Positions 49,174 through 59,151 of a DNA stretch of 64,000 nucleotides are shown piece after piece. Numbering within the stretch: the first letter of the stretch is position 1; each line of letters starts with the position of its first letter. The position numbers and the translations under genes are program-made. A model generated the notes under the pieces. It saw nothing but the letters and a program-made list of their open reading frames with translations. It was not told where the DNA came from and searched no databases. Location of the stretch: the NCBI GenBank assembly GCA_017643495.1, contig JAEPNK010000001.1, positions 1,717,623 to 1,781,622 of the forward strand, written 5' to 3'. The stretch comes from Rhizobiaceae bacterium (GTDB lineage Bacteria > Pseudomonadota > Alphaproteobacteria > Rhizobiales > Rhizobiaceae).

Positions 49174-49649
49174 TGCGCTTTCTCCAAACTATCCGTTTCG
49201 ATGAGTCTGATAGTCATGTCTTCGACATTGCGGCGACACCCGGGGAGTGGGCCGTGCCGGGAGGTTTCATGTTTGCTGGTATTGATCTGCGAACGCTCAA
49301 CGGAAAAACGAAACAGGCCTTTGCAAACGGTTTTCTTTCACTCGAAAGTTTCGGGTACTCAACCCTCACATCAGTGGTCGAAATCAGAAAAGCGGAGTAT
49401 GAATCCGCAACACAAAGACTGGCTGACAAGTTGCGAAACGAATGTGGTGCTCCGACTGATGAAGCAGCAGTTGAGGCAGCATCCGTGGAGATGAAATATG
49501 TATTGGACATGTGTGATGATGTGCCGGTGAATACGTTGTTTGCACTTGAACGCAAGCTTGATGCCGACAATGAAATTCGTGAGCGCTTTCGCATCATTCA
49601 GCCTGATCGTGGCCAGATGCATACAAAGATCTGGGAGATTGAGGAATGA
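49173..49649 (+). CDS. DUF6505 family protein
   Basis: A 158-residue soluble protein that begins M-R-F-L-Q-T-I-R-F-D-E-S-D-S-H-V-F and contains G-E-W-A-V-P-G-G-F-M-F-A-G-I-D (about 28-42). This matches my memory of DUF6505, found only beside alphaproteobacterial FDH genes. It overlaps its neighbours by one base upstream and four bases downstream. No function known; probably a maturation or stability partner. Confidence 0.7.
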   Translation: MRFLQTIRFDESDSHVFDIAATPGEWAVPGGFMFAGIDLRTLNGKTKQAFANGFLSLESFGYSTLTSVVEIRKAEYESATQRLADKLRNECGAPTDEAAVEAASVEMKYVLDMCDDVPVNTLFALERKLDADNEIRERFRIIQPDRGQMHTKIWEIEE

Positions 49650-50659
49650 ACAATGCATTCTGGAAGTCGGCAGGGTATCAGCTTGTAAAGCGGGATGAAC
49701 GGGGCTGGCTTTCACTCACGCCTGATTATTTGCGAGCCTATTTTACCCGTCCGGAGATACATCCCGTGGATGACTCCTGTGGCAATGAACACCGCTTGTT
49801 TGAAAAACTCATGGCAGATCCGTTTGCGGCGGTCAGTTCGTCTGAACTTGAAGCAATAGTCGATAAAGATGCCGCGGACAATTACAGGATCATTCTGAGA
49901 TTTCGAAACCACCTTGTTGCGCATGGAACAATTGAAGGAGCCTATGCCGCCCTGTTCATGGGCGAACCAATCCGCATTCCGCCGGTCTTTATCGATCAGA
50001 TGGTACACCTTATCCTTCGAAACATATTGGAGGATTGTTCTGATCCGTTTCAGTTAAGGACAGCAGAATTGTTTTTCCGGGAACAGGCTGTGATGACAGG
50101 CGAAGAGCAACTGATGCTGGCAGATCAGGAAATCGTGGAAATGCGTTCTGAAGCGGGTTTTGGAAGTTTGGGTCAATTGCTTGCCGAAAGTGGAACCCCG
50201 ATGCGTGAAGTCTCACTGGATGTCATGACGGAGGAAAATTGCAGCCTTTACTGGGAGCGTTCGGACCAGTTTGACATGGCGGTGGATTTTCGCTTCACCC
50301 AACCCGCTCAAGATGCTTTCGGTCAAGTCATTCAGCAATGGATACACCATTTCCTTAAGGTAGAAACGCGAATTACGGCCGTTAAATCGGTCAAGGATGA
50401 GAAATGGTCATGGCATGTCGGGTGTGATGCAGAATCAACCCGGATAATGAATGCCTTGTATGAAGGCAAAACCCTGAGTGAGGACGTGATCTATAGATTG
50501 CTTGCCTTGTACAGGCTTGAATTTCTTGAATATAGCGAGATTATGGACACAATGCGCAGCAAGCCTGTATATTTGGGGCTTGCAATGAACGCGGACAGGA
50601 AGCTGGTCATGAAACCTCAGAACCTTCTGACCAACCTGCCGTTAATGGCTACCAGTTAG
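49646..50659 (+). CDS. DUF6352 family protein
   Basis: A 337-residue soluble protein beginning M-N-N-A-F-W-K-S-A-G-Y-Q-L-V-K-R-D-E-R-G-W-L-S-L-T-P-D-Y-L-R-A-Y, an opening I associate with DUF6352. It has no signal peptide, membrane segment or CxxC motif. Its place within the run of overlapping accessory genes suggests an FDH assembly factor. Function unknown. Confidence 0.7.
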   Translation: MNNAFWKSAGYQLVKRDERGWLSLTPDYLRAYFTRPEIHPVDDSCGNEHRLFEKLMADPFAAVSSSELEAIVDKDAADNYRIILRFRNHLVAHGTIEGAYAALFMGEPIRIPPVFIDQMVHLILRNILEDCSDPFQLRTAELFFREQAVMTGEEQLMLADQEIVEMRSEAGFGSLGQLLAESGTPMREVSLDVMTEENCSLYWERSDQFDMAVDFRFTQPAQDAFGQVIQQWIHHFLKVETRITAVKSVKDEKWSWHVGCDAESTRIMNALYEGKTLSEDVIYRLLALYRLEFLEYSEIMDTMRSKPVYLGLAMNADRKLVMKPQNLLTNLPLMATS

Positions 50660-50668
50660 GAGAAGAAC

Positions 50669-50998
50669 ATGACTGCACAGGCACAAAGGGGCTTTGTTGA
50701 TTCAATTGCAGCGCGTTTGCTTGCGCTATGCATCGCGATCGGTTTGTCGGCAATCCTGTTTTTCAACTATCAGGATGACATTGAACGCCTTGTCTCCGGA
50801 ACGCCCTCGTCTGGATTGCCGGTAACGAATGCGGACACATCACCGGATCAGGCCTCCAATCCTGAACTTGCCCGATGCCTTCAGCAAAGGATTGGCGATG
50901 TAGACCGCATGAAGAAAGAAGGTGTTCTTTCCGATACCCAATACGAAGCCTTTCGTTCAAGGGCAGAGAACCTTTGCATTCAGCAAAATCCGTCCTGA
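50669..50998 (+). CDS. Small membrane protein with coiled C-terminus
   Basis: A 109-residue protein behind AGGAGAAG. One transmembrane helix at about 16-35 and a periplasmic tail ending in a helical hairpin with two cysteines (A-R-C-L-Q-Q-R-I-G-D and A-E-N-L-C-I-Q-Q) that could pair. I do not recognise a family. It ends the plus-strand accessory run and runs convergent with the ferredoxin-type gene. Confidence 0.65.
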   Translation: MTAQAQRGFVDSIAARLLALCIAIGLSAILFFNYQDDIERLVSGTPSSGLPVTNADTSPDQASNPELARCLQQRIGDVDRMKKEGVLSDTQYEAFRSRAENLCIQQNPS

Positions 50999-51028
50999 CA
51001 CAATAGCCGAGCGCAAGTCCGGCACAAA

Positions 51029-53071
51029 TTAATCGTCTATCAGGAAGTCGTTTTCTGAAAGCCCGTTACGCTCGGCATTCAGGTAGTCATCACTGGTGCG
51101 AGGTCGCGGTCTGGCTGAGGTTGCAAATGGATCCGTGGTGGAGTTTGCCTGCGCTTCGATACGGCAGTCCTCGCACATTTTGATCAGGCTTGACTGTTCT
51201 TCACTGGAAAACATGGAATGTTTCCCTGCAAGCTGTATCGAGATGCGCTCAATCACCGATCTTGTTGCAAATGGCTTGCCGCAGGAAATGCATGAAAAAG
51301 GTTCTTCTTCATAAAGTGTTTCCGGCTGCATGGCGGCCGGAGTGAAATTCATTTGCGGAACAAGTGCCAGTGCGTTTTCCGGGCATGTGGTTACGCACAA
51401 ACCGCACTGGACACAGGCAGCCTCTGTGAAGCGCAGTCTTGGTTCTCCAGGGGTGTCGGTGATAGCACTGGCGGGACAAGCGGAGGTGCAGGCCATGCAT
51501 AGCGTACAGGCTTCGCGGTCAATATCCACGCGGCCGTACGGTGCTGTTTCCGGAAGTGGAATGATGTCGGGTTTGGCCTTTGATGCAGCATGCAGTTTGG
51601 AAAACACAATCCGGGAATTTTCCCGTTTCTTGCCCACCGGTTTGAATGCGGAGTTTGTTATAGCAGGCTGCTTTGGCTGATTCAGCAATTGCTCATGAAG
51701 CTTGTCAGGATCAGTCTCTGTCAGCAGTCTTATTCGTGGTTCTGCTGAGAGGCCCAGTTCATCAATTATCTGGTTAGCCAGATAGATTTCTCCTTCGCAC
51801 GCCTGGATTTCATCCGCGAGCTTGGGGTCAACGAGTATGTTGATGCCTGATGCACCACCGGCGATCATCGACAACAATTCCACATGTCCAAACACGGTTG
51901 CAGAATGAAAACCTGCAGGGATCGTGTTTGCAGGCAGGCCGTCACCATATCGTGCGATTGCACCAATCAGCTCGGTACCAAAGCCTTCGGCGTGCAGAAG
52001 CAGATTGGCATTCTTTCCTCCTGCCGAGGAATAAATTTCAAGCATGTTATGAACACGGCTGATCAGGTCAGCTTGTGTCGGGTATTGATAGGAGATTGAG
52101 CCTGTGGGACAGACGGCATGGCAAGAGCCGCAACCGCCGCATATGCCGGCGTCAATATTCACAGTCTCCCCAAGGCTGGTTATTGCACCCGCGGGACAGG
52201 CATCAAGACATTTGGAACACCCCGTCTTCATGGAATGCCCATGCGCACAGGTGTCGGCATTGTAGTCGACGTAAACAGGTTTCTCGAATTCCCCAACCAT
52301 TTCAGCAAATTGCATTGCGGTTTTGAGGATCAGAACCGGATCACCGGGATCCAGACTGGCATAACCGTCTCTGTGATTGTGCCCGGAAAAGAGGGGCGTT
52401 TTTCCGGAAATGTCGAGTATGAGACTGCAACTGGATTGGGCACTGTTGCGGGGAATTCCGAATTCTGGTGCAGATCTTGATGAAGGACGCATCGGCGCAT
52501 ATTGATCAACAGTTACCTCAAAGGCCCCGAATGAACCTGATGCATTTGTAATCACCCCGCGATACACGGGAATATCGGCAACAGTTGGCAAAACAGGCTC
52601 ATTGTCTGTGTCGCTCAGCATCAAGGTTACCGAGAGTTTGTCGGAAAGCAGTTTCGCAACTTCATACGCTTCCTGACCCGATCCATAGACAAGGCACATT
52701 CCGTCTGAATGGATGGATTTCAGCCGCGCAGGAGTATACTCATACTCGGCATCACCCAGAAGGGCCGCAATTTTCGGGTAGGCTTGAGGCGCTTCTGTCG
52801 ACCAACCGGCCTGCTCGCGTATGTTCACATATTTCAACCTTGTGGTTGATGAACTCTCTTCGGCAATCTCATCAAACAGGGGAGCTTCCTGTGTGCAGGC
52901 GACAATCAGCTCTTCCCCGGAGGCTATTGATTCTTCGAATGAATCAAGTTGGGCACGGCACAAGCTGGTGTGCAATTTTCCGATATCGCGCCCAATCGCT
53001 TTTTCAAGCTTCTTGACATCAAGCGGCATTGTTTTTTCACAATTGCAAATGAGACAACGCGTCTGGGACAA
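51029..53071 (-). CDS. Multi-cluster 4Fe-4S ferredoxin-type protein of the fdh locus
   Basis: A 680-residue protein with a TTG start at 53069-53071 behind AGGAGGAG. An N-terminal C-x2-C-x-C (residues 6-11) is followed by a long unclassified region. Two dicluster-type segments follow: C-S-K-C-L-D-A-C-P and C-G-G-C-G-S-C-H-A-V-C-P near the middle; C-T-L-C-M-A-C-T-S-A-C-P and C-V-Q-C-G-L-C-V-T-T-C-P near 530-570. The C-terminus has a C-x2-C ... C-x2-C zinc-ribbon-like pair. It is a likely electron-transfer or cluster/sulfur-relay factor for FDH. Divergent from the DUF3305 gene. Confidence 0.88.
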   Translation of the reverse strand: MSQTRCLICNCEKTMPLDVKKLEKAIGRDIGKLHTSLCRAQLDSFEESIASGEELIVACTQEAPLFDEIAEESSSTTRLKYVNIREQAGWSTEAPQAYPKIAALLGDAEYEYTPARLKSIHSDGMCLVYGSGQEAYEVAKLLSDKLSVTLMLSDTDNEPVLPTVADIPVYRGVITNASGSFGAFEVTVDQYAPMRPSSRSAPEFGIPRNSAQSSCSLILDISGKTPLFSGHNHRDGYASLDPGDPVLILKTAMQFAEMVGEFEKPVYVDYNADTCAHGHSMKTGCSKCLDACPAGAITSLGETVNIDAGICGGCGSCHAVCPTGSISYQYPTQADLISRVHNMLEIYSSAGGKNANLLLHAEGFGTELIGAIARYGDGLPANTIPAGFHSATVFGHVELLSMIAGGASGINILVDPKLADEIQACEGEIYLANQIIDELGLSAEPRIRLLTETDPDKLHEQLLNQPKQPAITNSAFKPVGKKRENSRIVFSKLHAASKAKPDIIPLPETAPYGRVDIDREACTLCMACTSACPASAITDTPGEPRLRFTEAACVQCGLCVTTCPENALALVPQMNFTPAAMQPETLYEEEPFSCISCGKPFATRSVIERISIQLAGKHSMFSSEEQSSLIKMCEDCRIEAQANSTTDPFATSARPRPRTSDDYLNAERNGLSENDFLIDD

Positions 53072-53186
53072 GTCTCTCCTCCTTTTTTTACTGACAGTAT
53101 ATCGCTCTCTGCCTCATGCCAATTGTTTGTTGCAATTCACTTGCAGACCTGACTGGCACTGGTAAATTGTATGGGGAGGAATTGAA

Positions 53187-53726
53187 GTGAGATCGGTAGA
53201 AGAAAAAGAAGTCAGACTTCCGCTTGGCATCATTGTCGAGAAACGCAAGTCAAAGCATCCTTGGGCAGACTGGAATTGGCGCCCGGTTGCGGTTTATGTT
53301 GCCTTGAACGGTAGGGATAATGAAGCAAATGCTGAGTTGTTTGATGGTCCCGATTTCAAGCAATACCGGGCAGGCATCCTCTTTCTGGAACTGCATCACA
53401 AGGATGCAGAGGCCTTGCGCCTCAATCTGATGCAGGATGCACCTGAACTCTATGTTGTTCTTCGGGAAGCAGAGGACGGCACAGAACTGCCGTGGGAGCC
53501 TTTTCTTGTGACGGCTTCCCCTTACGAAGCCCAGGATTTTACAGATGCTGGGGATGACATCATCGAGAAAGTTGCCATGCCTGAAGTGGTTGCGGCATTC
53601 ATCCAGGCATTTGTTGAAGAGCATTACGTCGAACAGGAGTTCAAGAAACGCAGGCGCGATAAACTGAATGTGGATGATCAGAAGTTCGGCAAAACACCCA
53701 TCTTTGAGACCCATACAAAGCATTGA
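53187..53726 (+). CDS. DUF3305 family protein
   Basis: A 179-residue protein; GTG start at 53187 behind GGGAGGA. The core E-V-R-L-P-L-G-I-I-V-E-K-R-K-S-K-H-P-W-A-D-W-N-W-R-P-V-A-V (8-36) is the DUF3305 signature, a family that always sits with DUF3306 and formate dehydrogenase genes. Cytoplasmic by sequence. The next gene starts two bases after its stop. Confidence 0.87.
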   Translation: MRSVEEKEVRLPLGIIVEKRKSKHPWADWNWRPVAVYVALNGRDNEANAELFDGPDFKQYRAGILFLELHHKDAEALRLNLMQDAPELYVVLREAEDGTELPWEPFLVTASPYEAQDFTDAGDDIIEKVAMPEVVAAFIQAFVEEHYVEQEFKKRRRDKLNVDDQKFGKTPIFETHTKH

Positions 53727-53728
53727 GC

Positions 53729-54391
53729 ATGAGCAACAATCAAAAAGAAAGCGATGGCATACTTTCCCGTTGGTCGAGGAGAAAAAGGGGGCTGGAAGCG
53801 GAACAAAGCGAAGATCAATTAGCTAAGGCCGCCCCACCTGACGTCACCGACGAGCACCTGGAGGAACTGGAAGCCAACAGGCTTGCAGCAGAGGCAGTGG
53901 ACCTTGATGCGGTGAACAGTGAAACGGACTTTTCATTGTTTCTCAAGGAAGGCGTTCCCGAGGCGCTAAAGCGCAAGGCATTGTCCGTGTTGTGGCGCTC
54001 CAATCCGATATTGGCAAATATTGACGGACTGAATGATTATGATGAGGATTTCGCCAATCCAAATCTGATCATGAAAAATTTCACGTCTGCTTACCGCGTC
54101 GGCAAAGGCTACATGAAGGAAATCCTTGAAGATGCCGAGGTGACCGGGGAGGTTGCGGAAAGTTTGCCAGAGGAAACGCTCACTTCTGCCGAACAGGAAA
54201 CGGAAGCTGTTGATGATCAGCAGGATATTGCGCAATCAGAAGAATTTCCTGAAGTAACTGAAGACAATACAGAAACCGAACTTGTGTCTGAGAGTGAAAA
54301 CGCACGGGAAGCAGAGCCTGCCGATGAATATGTGGCTCGTCCGAAAGTATCACTGAGAAAAAGACTGGAGCTTGCAGACAGGGAAGCCTGA
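53729..54391 (+). CDS. DUF3306 family protein
   Basis: A 220-residue acidic protein; ATG at 53729 (an in-frame TTG at 53723 overlaps the previous stop). The core F-L-S-R-W-S-R-R-K-R-like start (I-L-S-R-W-S-R-R-K-R-G-L-E) and L-R-K-A-L-S-V-L-W-R-S-N-P-like block (K-R-K-A-L-S-V-L-W-R-S-N-P-I-L-A-N-I-D-G-L) are typical of DUF3306. The C-terminal 70 residues are glutamate-rich and low in complexity. It is the last gene of the fdh region. Confidence 0.86.
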   Translation: MSNNQKESDGILSRWSRRKRGLEAEQSEDQLAKAAPPDVTDEHLEELEANRLAAEAVDLDAVNSETDFSLFLKEGVPEALKRKALSVLWRSNPILANIDGLNDYDEDFANPNLIMKNFTSAYRVGKGYMKEILEDAEVTGEVAESLPEETLTSAEQETEAVDDQQDIAQSEEFPEVTEDNTETELVSESENAREAEPADEYVARPKVSLRKRLELADREA

Positions 54392-54462
54392 GGCTTTGGG
54401 TTGGTCTGGTTTTTCTTGGTATACAAACTGTTGGTTTTAATGACAGATTCGGTTTCTTGCCT

Positions 54463-55431
54463 TTATTTTACATAGGGTTGGCCGATTGCAGCAGGAGGGT
54501 TTGCTTTCCCGATGAACCCGGCTAGCAGCACAACCACCATGATGTAGGGCAGGGCCAGCATCAACTGGGTTGGGGCCTCGCCGATTAAAGGTATCTCGAC
54601 TCCCTGTAGCCGTGCACTGGATGCTTCCAGAAATCCGAACAGCAGGCAGGCAAAGAAAGCAGGGTAGGGACGCCATTTTCCGAAAATAACGGCTGCCAAT
54701 GCAATATATCCCTTGCCTGCCGACATTTCCCGAACAAAACCGGCACCTTGGGCTGTTGAGAGATATGCGCCTGCGATGCCGCAAAGTATACCTGCTATGA
54801 TCACCGCCCTGTATCGTAGCCAGGCTACAGAAACGCCAGCACTGTCAACTGCTTGTGGTAACTCACCAACAGCCCTCAACCTGAGGCCGAACCGGGTACG
54901 GTAAAAGATAAAGGCACTTACCGGAACGGCCAGCAGGGCGATGTACGTGATAAGATTGTGTCCACTGATCAATTCCCGGTAAATTGAACCAACAGCCGGT
55001 ATTTGGTTCAGGGTTTCAACCAATGGCCATTCGAGGGGTGTAAACCGTTCAGAACGACCCAGAGGAGGGGTTTGGCCTCCCTGATGAAACAGGGCAATTG
55101 CAATCGTAACTGTAAGGCCTGAGGCAAGAATATTGATTGCAAGCCCGCTCACAACCTGATTGCCCCGGTGTGTTATGCAGGCAAAACCATGAACCAGTGC
55201 AAAACCTACACTGGCCAGGATTGCACACAAGATTCCGAGCCAGGCCGAGCCGGTAGTTGTTGCAACAGTTGCTGCAACGAATGCACCGGCAAGGAGTTTT
55301 CCTTCAAGGGAAATATCGATTATTCCGGATCTTTCGGAAAACATGCCGGCCATCGCGCAAAGTATGAGCGGGGTGGCTACACGAAACGTCGCGTCAATCG
55401 TCAGCAGAAACTGCAGCATAAAGTCATTCAT
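54463..55431 (-). CDS. Nucleoside-type ABC transporter permease 2 (second BMP system)
   Basis: A 322-residue membrane protein. A-T-P-L-I-L-C-A-M-A-G-M-F-S-E-R-S-G-I-I-D-I-S-L-E-G (about 19-44) is the hallmark block of this permease, and G-K-G-Y-I-A-L-A-A-V-I-F-G-K-W-R-P is the later conserved block. It is the last gene of the seven-gene salvage operon and overlaps permease 1 by eight bases. Confidence 0.92.
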   Translation of the reverse strand: MNDFMLQFLLTIDATFRVATPLILCAMAGMFSERSGIIDISLEGKLLAGAFVAATVATTTGSAWLGILCAILASVGFALVHGFACITHRGNQVVSGLAINILASGLTVTIAIALFHQGGQTPPLGRSERFTPLEWPLVETLNQIPAVGSIYRELISGHNLITYIALLAVPVSAFIFYRTRFGLRLRAVGELPQAVDSAGVSVAWLRYRAVIIAGILCGIAGAYLSTAQGAGFVREMSAGKGYIALAAVIFGKWRPYPAFFACLLFGFLEASSARLQGVEIPLIGEAPTQLMLALPYIMVVVLLAGFIGKANPPAAIGQPYVK

Positions 55432-56542
55432 TTACGGCCTGCTTCCTGTTCAAAATACTAGCCAGAAAATGGGACAGGGGCCGGTTGAACATGTATGCCA
55501 GAGCGCCTGAAAACAGGATTATCATGCCCTGAATAACGAGGACCATCTCACGGGTTATGGAGTCAAACTCAAAATCAAGCTCGGCACCGCCTTGAAAAAG
55601 AGCGCCAAAGAGCAGGCTCGCAAGAAATATTCCGACTGGATGGTTTCGGCCCATCAGCGCAACAGCAATACCGGTAAACCCGTATCCTGAAGTGAAATTC
55701 AGCAGCACCTTGTGCTGTACACCAAGAATTTCATTGGTTGCCATCAATCCGGCGAAAGCGCCAGAGATCAGCATCGTGATGATGATAACCCTGGGGACGT
55801 TTATGCCCGCATAATGCGCCGCCTGCTGGTTGTGCCCTACAGCCCTTAACTCGTATCCAAATCTTGTTTTCCAAACCAGCACCCAGAAAAAGACCAGTGC
55901 TGCCAGTGCCAGGACAAATGAGAGGTTTAATGGAGAACGGGCAACATCTATGGAAACACTGGCCAGCAACTCCGAAAATTTGGGCAGGAAAGCGTTTGCA
56001 TCAAAGGTTGGCGTTTGCGGAGATTGCTGTCCTTTTTGGATTAACGGCCCGGCCAGCAGCCACACCATCAATGATGAGGCTATGAAATTGAACATGATTG
56101 TCGTGATGACGATGTGGCTACCCCGCTTGGCTTGCAGGTAGCCTGGTACAAAGGCCCAGGCTGCGCCAAACAGCGCTGAAGCGATAACCGCAACAGGCAA
56201 TACGATTAAGGGCGAGAAATCTGCGCCGAGCCACAGGGCCGCAAGCCCGGCGCCAAGTCCTCCCAGATATGCCTGTCCTTCACCGCCGATATTAAACATC
56301 ATCGCGTGGAAGGCGATCGCTACAGCGAGACCGGTAAAAATGAAATTGGTAGTGTAATAAAGCGTATATCCAAGGCTGCTGGGATAAACGAAGGCTCCCT
56401 TGATCATGACACTCAAGGCAGAAAAGGGGTTCTCACCCAGCATTGCAATAATGACGCCGCAAACAAGCAGTGCAGCCAGCAGATTGATAACAGGTAACAG
56501 TATGACATCAGCCCAATAGGGGAGCGGAGGTGCCGACTTCAT
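55424..56542 (-). CDS. Nucleoside-type ABC transporter permease 1 (second BMP system)
   Basis: A 372-residue membrane protein. I-F-T-G-L-A-V-A-I-A-F-H-A-M-M-F-N-I-G-G-E-G-Q-A-Y-L-G (about 68-94) and T-S-G-Y-G-F-T-G-I-A-V-A-L-M-G-R-N-H-P identify it as a first permease of BMP-type importers. It overlaps the ATPase gene by four bases and the next permease by eight. Confidence 0.92.
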   Translation of the reverse strand: MKSAPPLPYWADVILLPVINLLAALLVCGVIIAMLGENPFSALSVMIKGAFVYPSSLGYTLYYTTNFIFTGLAVAIAFHAMMFNIGGEGQAYLGGLGAGLAALWLGADFSPLIVLPVAVIASALFGAAWAFVPGYLQAKRGSHIVITTIMFNFIASSLMVWLLAGPLIQKGQQSPQTPTFDANAFLPKFSELLASVSIDVARSPLNLSFVLALAALVFFWVLVWKTRFGYELRAVGHNQQAAHYAGINVPRVIIITMLISGAFAGLMATNEILGVQHKVLLNFTSGYGFTGIAVALMGRNHPVGIFLASLLFGALFQGGAELDFEFDSITREMVLVIQGMIILFSGALAYMFNRPLSHFLASILNRKQAVNE

Positions 56543-58107
56543 GCAGCTTCTTCTTTCGCAATTCCTGCCATCATGAGACCAATGCGACGTTCGGTGGCGT
56601 CTGCGCTGTCCAGAACACCAACAATCCGCCCTTCATTCATGACCATGATCCGGTCTGACAGGGCCAGTATTTCATCCAGTTCAACTGAAACGAGAAGAAT
56701 GGCACAACCTTTGTCCCTGAGTGCAACTAGCTGTTTGTGAATGAACTCGATAGCGCCAATGTCTACACCCCGGGTCGGCTGCCCAACGATAAGAACTTTG
56801 GGCTCTGCGTTCATTTCGCGGGCAATCACGAGTTTTTGCTGGTTGCCTCCGGAAAAGTTTTTAGCAGGCAGGTCCGGATTGGCCGGACGAACATCAAAGC
56901 GTTCGATCATGGTTTCTGCATGGGAGCGGATCGACTTTTGGTCCATCAGCAAGCCATTTCCGGTCAACTCTGTATGGTGAAATCCGAAAACAAGATTCTC
57001 ACTGGCTTCGAAATTGAGAACGAGCCCGTGCTGATGACGATCCTCTGGAATATGGCCAAGACCGGTTTTTCGCATTGAGTCAGGATGTTTCGGGTGTTTG
57101 CTGTCGATCTGGTCGCCAAGAATTTCCATTTGCCCGGTATCAAATGTACGCATTCCTGCAAACACTTCCATCAGTTCTGACTGTCCATTGCCGGCAACGC
57201 CAGCGACGCCAAGAATTTCACCTGCCCGAAGGTCGAAGGTAATCTCTGTCAAGAGAGGTTGACCATCGTTTGAAGACAGGCCGAGGCCGTTTACGGAAAG
57301 TCTTGTTTCTCCGGTTGATGCCGCATTTTTTTCAACACGCAACAACACTTCCCTGCCCACCATCAATTCTGCAAGCTCACCGCTATTGGTCTTGGAAGTT
57401 TCCCGGCTACCGACGATTTTTCCGTCCCTGATGATGCTCACCGAATCTGTGATTGCCATGATTTCTGCGAGTTTGTGGGTGATCAGGATGATCGTCACAC
57501 CGCGGGCACGCAATGCTCTCAGAATGGCAAACAAGCTGTCTGTTTCCTGAGGAGTGAGAACCCCCGTAGGTTCATCAAGTATCAGGATACGAGCGCCACC
57601 ACGTATTGCCTTGATGATTTCTATTCTTTGCCTTGTGCCAACGGGCAAATCCTCAACCTTGGCATGCGGATTAACTTGCATGCCGTATTCAGTCTCGAGT
57701 TCTTCAAGTTCTCTCATGGTTGAAGCAATGCCATCCTTGAGAAGCATGTCTCCTTCTCGGCCCAGCATAATGTTTTCAAGTACGGTAAAATTGGGAACGA
57801 GCATAAAATGCTGGTGGACCATGCCAATACCCAGAGATATGGCATCAGCACTCGAACGTATTTCAACCGGCTTCCCGTCTATCAGGATTGAGCCCGAGTC
57901 TGCGGAATGCAGGCCAAAGAGAATATTCATCAGGGTAGACTTGCCAGCGCCATTCTCGCCAACAATTCCGTGAATTGCAGCATTCTCTACTGCCAGGGAT
58001 ATGTTTCGATTGGCTTGAACCCTGCCGAATGACTTGCAAACGTTCTGGAGTTCGATTGCAAAGGGAGATGTTGTTTCAACATCTCCCTTGCCTGTTTTTA
58101 TAGCCAT
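56539..58107 (-). CDS. Nucleoside-type ABC transporter ATP-binding protein (second BMP system)
   Basis: A 522-residue ATPase with two nucleotide-binding domains. NBD1: Walker [11 protein letters not shown] and Walker B I-L-I-L-D-E-P-T; its signature motif is [13 protein letters not shown]2 has G-V-A-G-N-G-Q (no Walker A lysine) and F-S-G-G-N-Q-Q-K. It differs in many places from the other BMP ATPase in this window, so the two systems are old paralogues. It starts 17 bases after the binding-protein gene. Confidence 0.93.
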   Translation of the reverse strand: MAIKTGKGDVETTSPFAIELQNVCKSFGRVQANRNISLAVENAAIHGIVGENGAGKSTLMNILFGLHSADSGSILIDGKPVEIRSSADAISLGIGMVHQHFMLVPNFTVLENIMLGREGDMLLKDGIASTMRELEELETEYGMQVNPHAKVEDLPVGTRQRIEIIKAIRGGARILILDEPTGVLTPQETDSLFAILRALRARGVTIILITHKLAEIMAITDSVSIIRDGKIVGSRETSKTNSGELAELMVGREVLLRVEKNAASTGETRLSVNGLGLSSNDGQPLLTEITFDLRAGEILGVAGVAGNGQSELMEVFAGMRTFDTGQMEILGDQIDSKHPKHPDSMRKTGLGHIPEDRHQHGLVLNFEASENLVFGFHHTELTGNGLLMDQKSIRSHAETMIERFDVRPANPDLPAKNFSGGNQQKLVIAREMNAEPKVLIVGQPTRGVDIGAIEFIHKQLVALRDKGCAILLVSVELDEILALSDRIMVMNEGRIVGVLDSADATERRIGLMMAGIAKEEAA

Positions 58108-58124
58108 GTGGAACTCAGCCGCTC

Positions 58125-59129
58125 TTATTGAGGGCAGGTGTTGTCACTGCGATAATCATGCACCGAAATGTCACCGGCAACGATTTCTGCACTTGCAGAA
58201 TCTATTGCAGTTTTCATTTCATCCGTGATCAATTTTTCATTGTTTTCGTCAAGTGCCCATCCAACACCGTTTTCTGCAAGGCCGAGGATGCGAACACCTG
58301 TTTCGAAATCGCCGGACATGCCGTCTTTCATGGTTTCGTATGCTGCAACATCCACACGCTTCAGCATTGAAGTCAGCACTGATCCGGGAGCAAGGTGGTT
58401 CTGGTTCGAGTCCACACCGATAGCCAGTTTTTCAGCATCTGCAGCGGCTCTGATAACCCCGATACCGGTTCCGCCTGCGGCCTGATAAATCACGTCAGCG
58501 CCACGGTCGATCTGGCTTTGGGTTAGTTCAGCACCCTTGCCCGGGTCATTCCATGCTGCCGGAGTGGTGCCGGTCATGTTTTGCAGTATGTCGATATCGG
58601 CATTGACTGCTTTTGCACCCTGCACATAGCCACAGGCAAATGCACGGATAAGCGGAATGTCCATGCCGCCCACAAAGCCGATCTTGCCGGTATCTGATGC
58701 CAGTGCTGCAGCCATGCCTACCAAATAGCTGCCTTCATGCTCCTTGAAGGCATACTGGCGCAGGTTGGGTTGGTCGAGCCAGTTTACATCAATGATTGCA
58801 AAATTCCGGTCAGGGTTTTCGCCTGCCACCTTGTTGATGGCATCGGCCTGCGCGAAGCCAACACCCAATACCAATGTTGCGCCACGGTCCACCATGCGCT
58901 GCATGGCCTGCTCCCGTTGCGTTTCATTGGTTACTTCAAACTCCATGACCTTGATGCCGGTTTCGTCAGTAAAGCGCTTGATGCCGTTATAGACACCTTC
59001 ATTGAATGATTTGTCGAATTTGCCACCCATGTCGTAAATCACAGCAGGCTTGAAATCTTCTGCCCACGCCTGAATGACTGTGAACATGACCAGCATTCCT
59101 GCTGCCACCAGTTTGATTGATAGGTTCAT
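58125..59129 (-). CDS. BMP family nucleoside-binding protein (second BMP system)
   Basis: A 334-residue periplasmic protein with an ordinary Sec signal (M-N-L-S-I-K-L-V-A-A-G-M-L, ending W-A-E). V-I-Y-D-M-G-G-K-F-D-K-S-F-N-E-G (about 30-45) is the classic PnrA/BmpA ligand-binding opening, and F-V-G-G-M-D-I-P-L-I-R-A-F and G-V-D-S-N-Q-N are standard. PnrA-type proteins bind purine nucleosides, consistent with the nucleoside hydrolase and ribokinase upstream. RBS GAGAGGACC. Confidence 0.92.
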   Translation of the reverse strand: MNLSIKLVAAGMLVMFTVIQAWAEDFKPAVIYDMGGKFDKSFNEGVYNGIKRFTDETGIKVMEFEVTNETQREQAMQRMVDRGATLVLGVGFAQADAINKVAGENPDRNFAIIDVNWLDQPNLRQYAFKEHEGSYLVGMAAALASDTGKIGFVGGMDIPLIRAFACGYVQGAKAVNADIDILQNMTGTTPAAWNDPGKGAELTQSQIDRGADVIYQAAGGTGIGVIRAAADAEKLAIGVDSNQNHLAPGSVLTSMLKRVDVAAYETMKDGMSGDFETGVRILGLAENGVGWALDENNEKLITDEMKTAIDSASAEIVAGDISVHDYRSDNTCPQ

Positions 59130-59151
59130 TGGTCCTCTCCCTTTTATGCTG

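Noticed and set aside
53150-53172. Sigma-54 promoter before DUF3305
   Set aside because: TGGCAC is present but the TTG element is two bases too far and overlaps the ribosome binding region.
54384-54396. Terminator after DUF3306
   Set aside because: Stem AAGCC/GGCTT is only five pairs with a weak, distant T-rich stretch.
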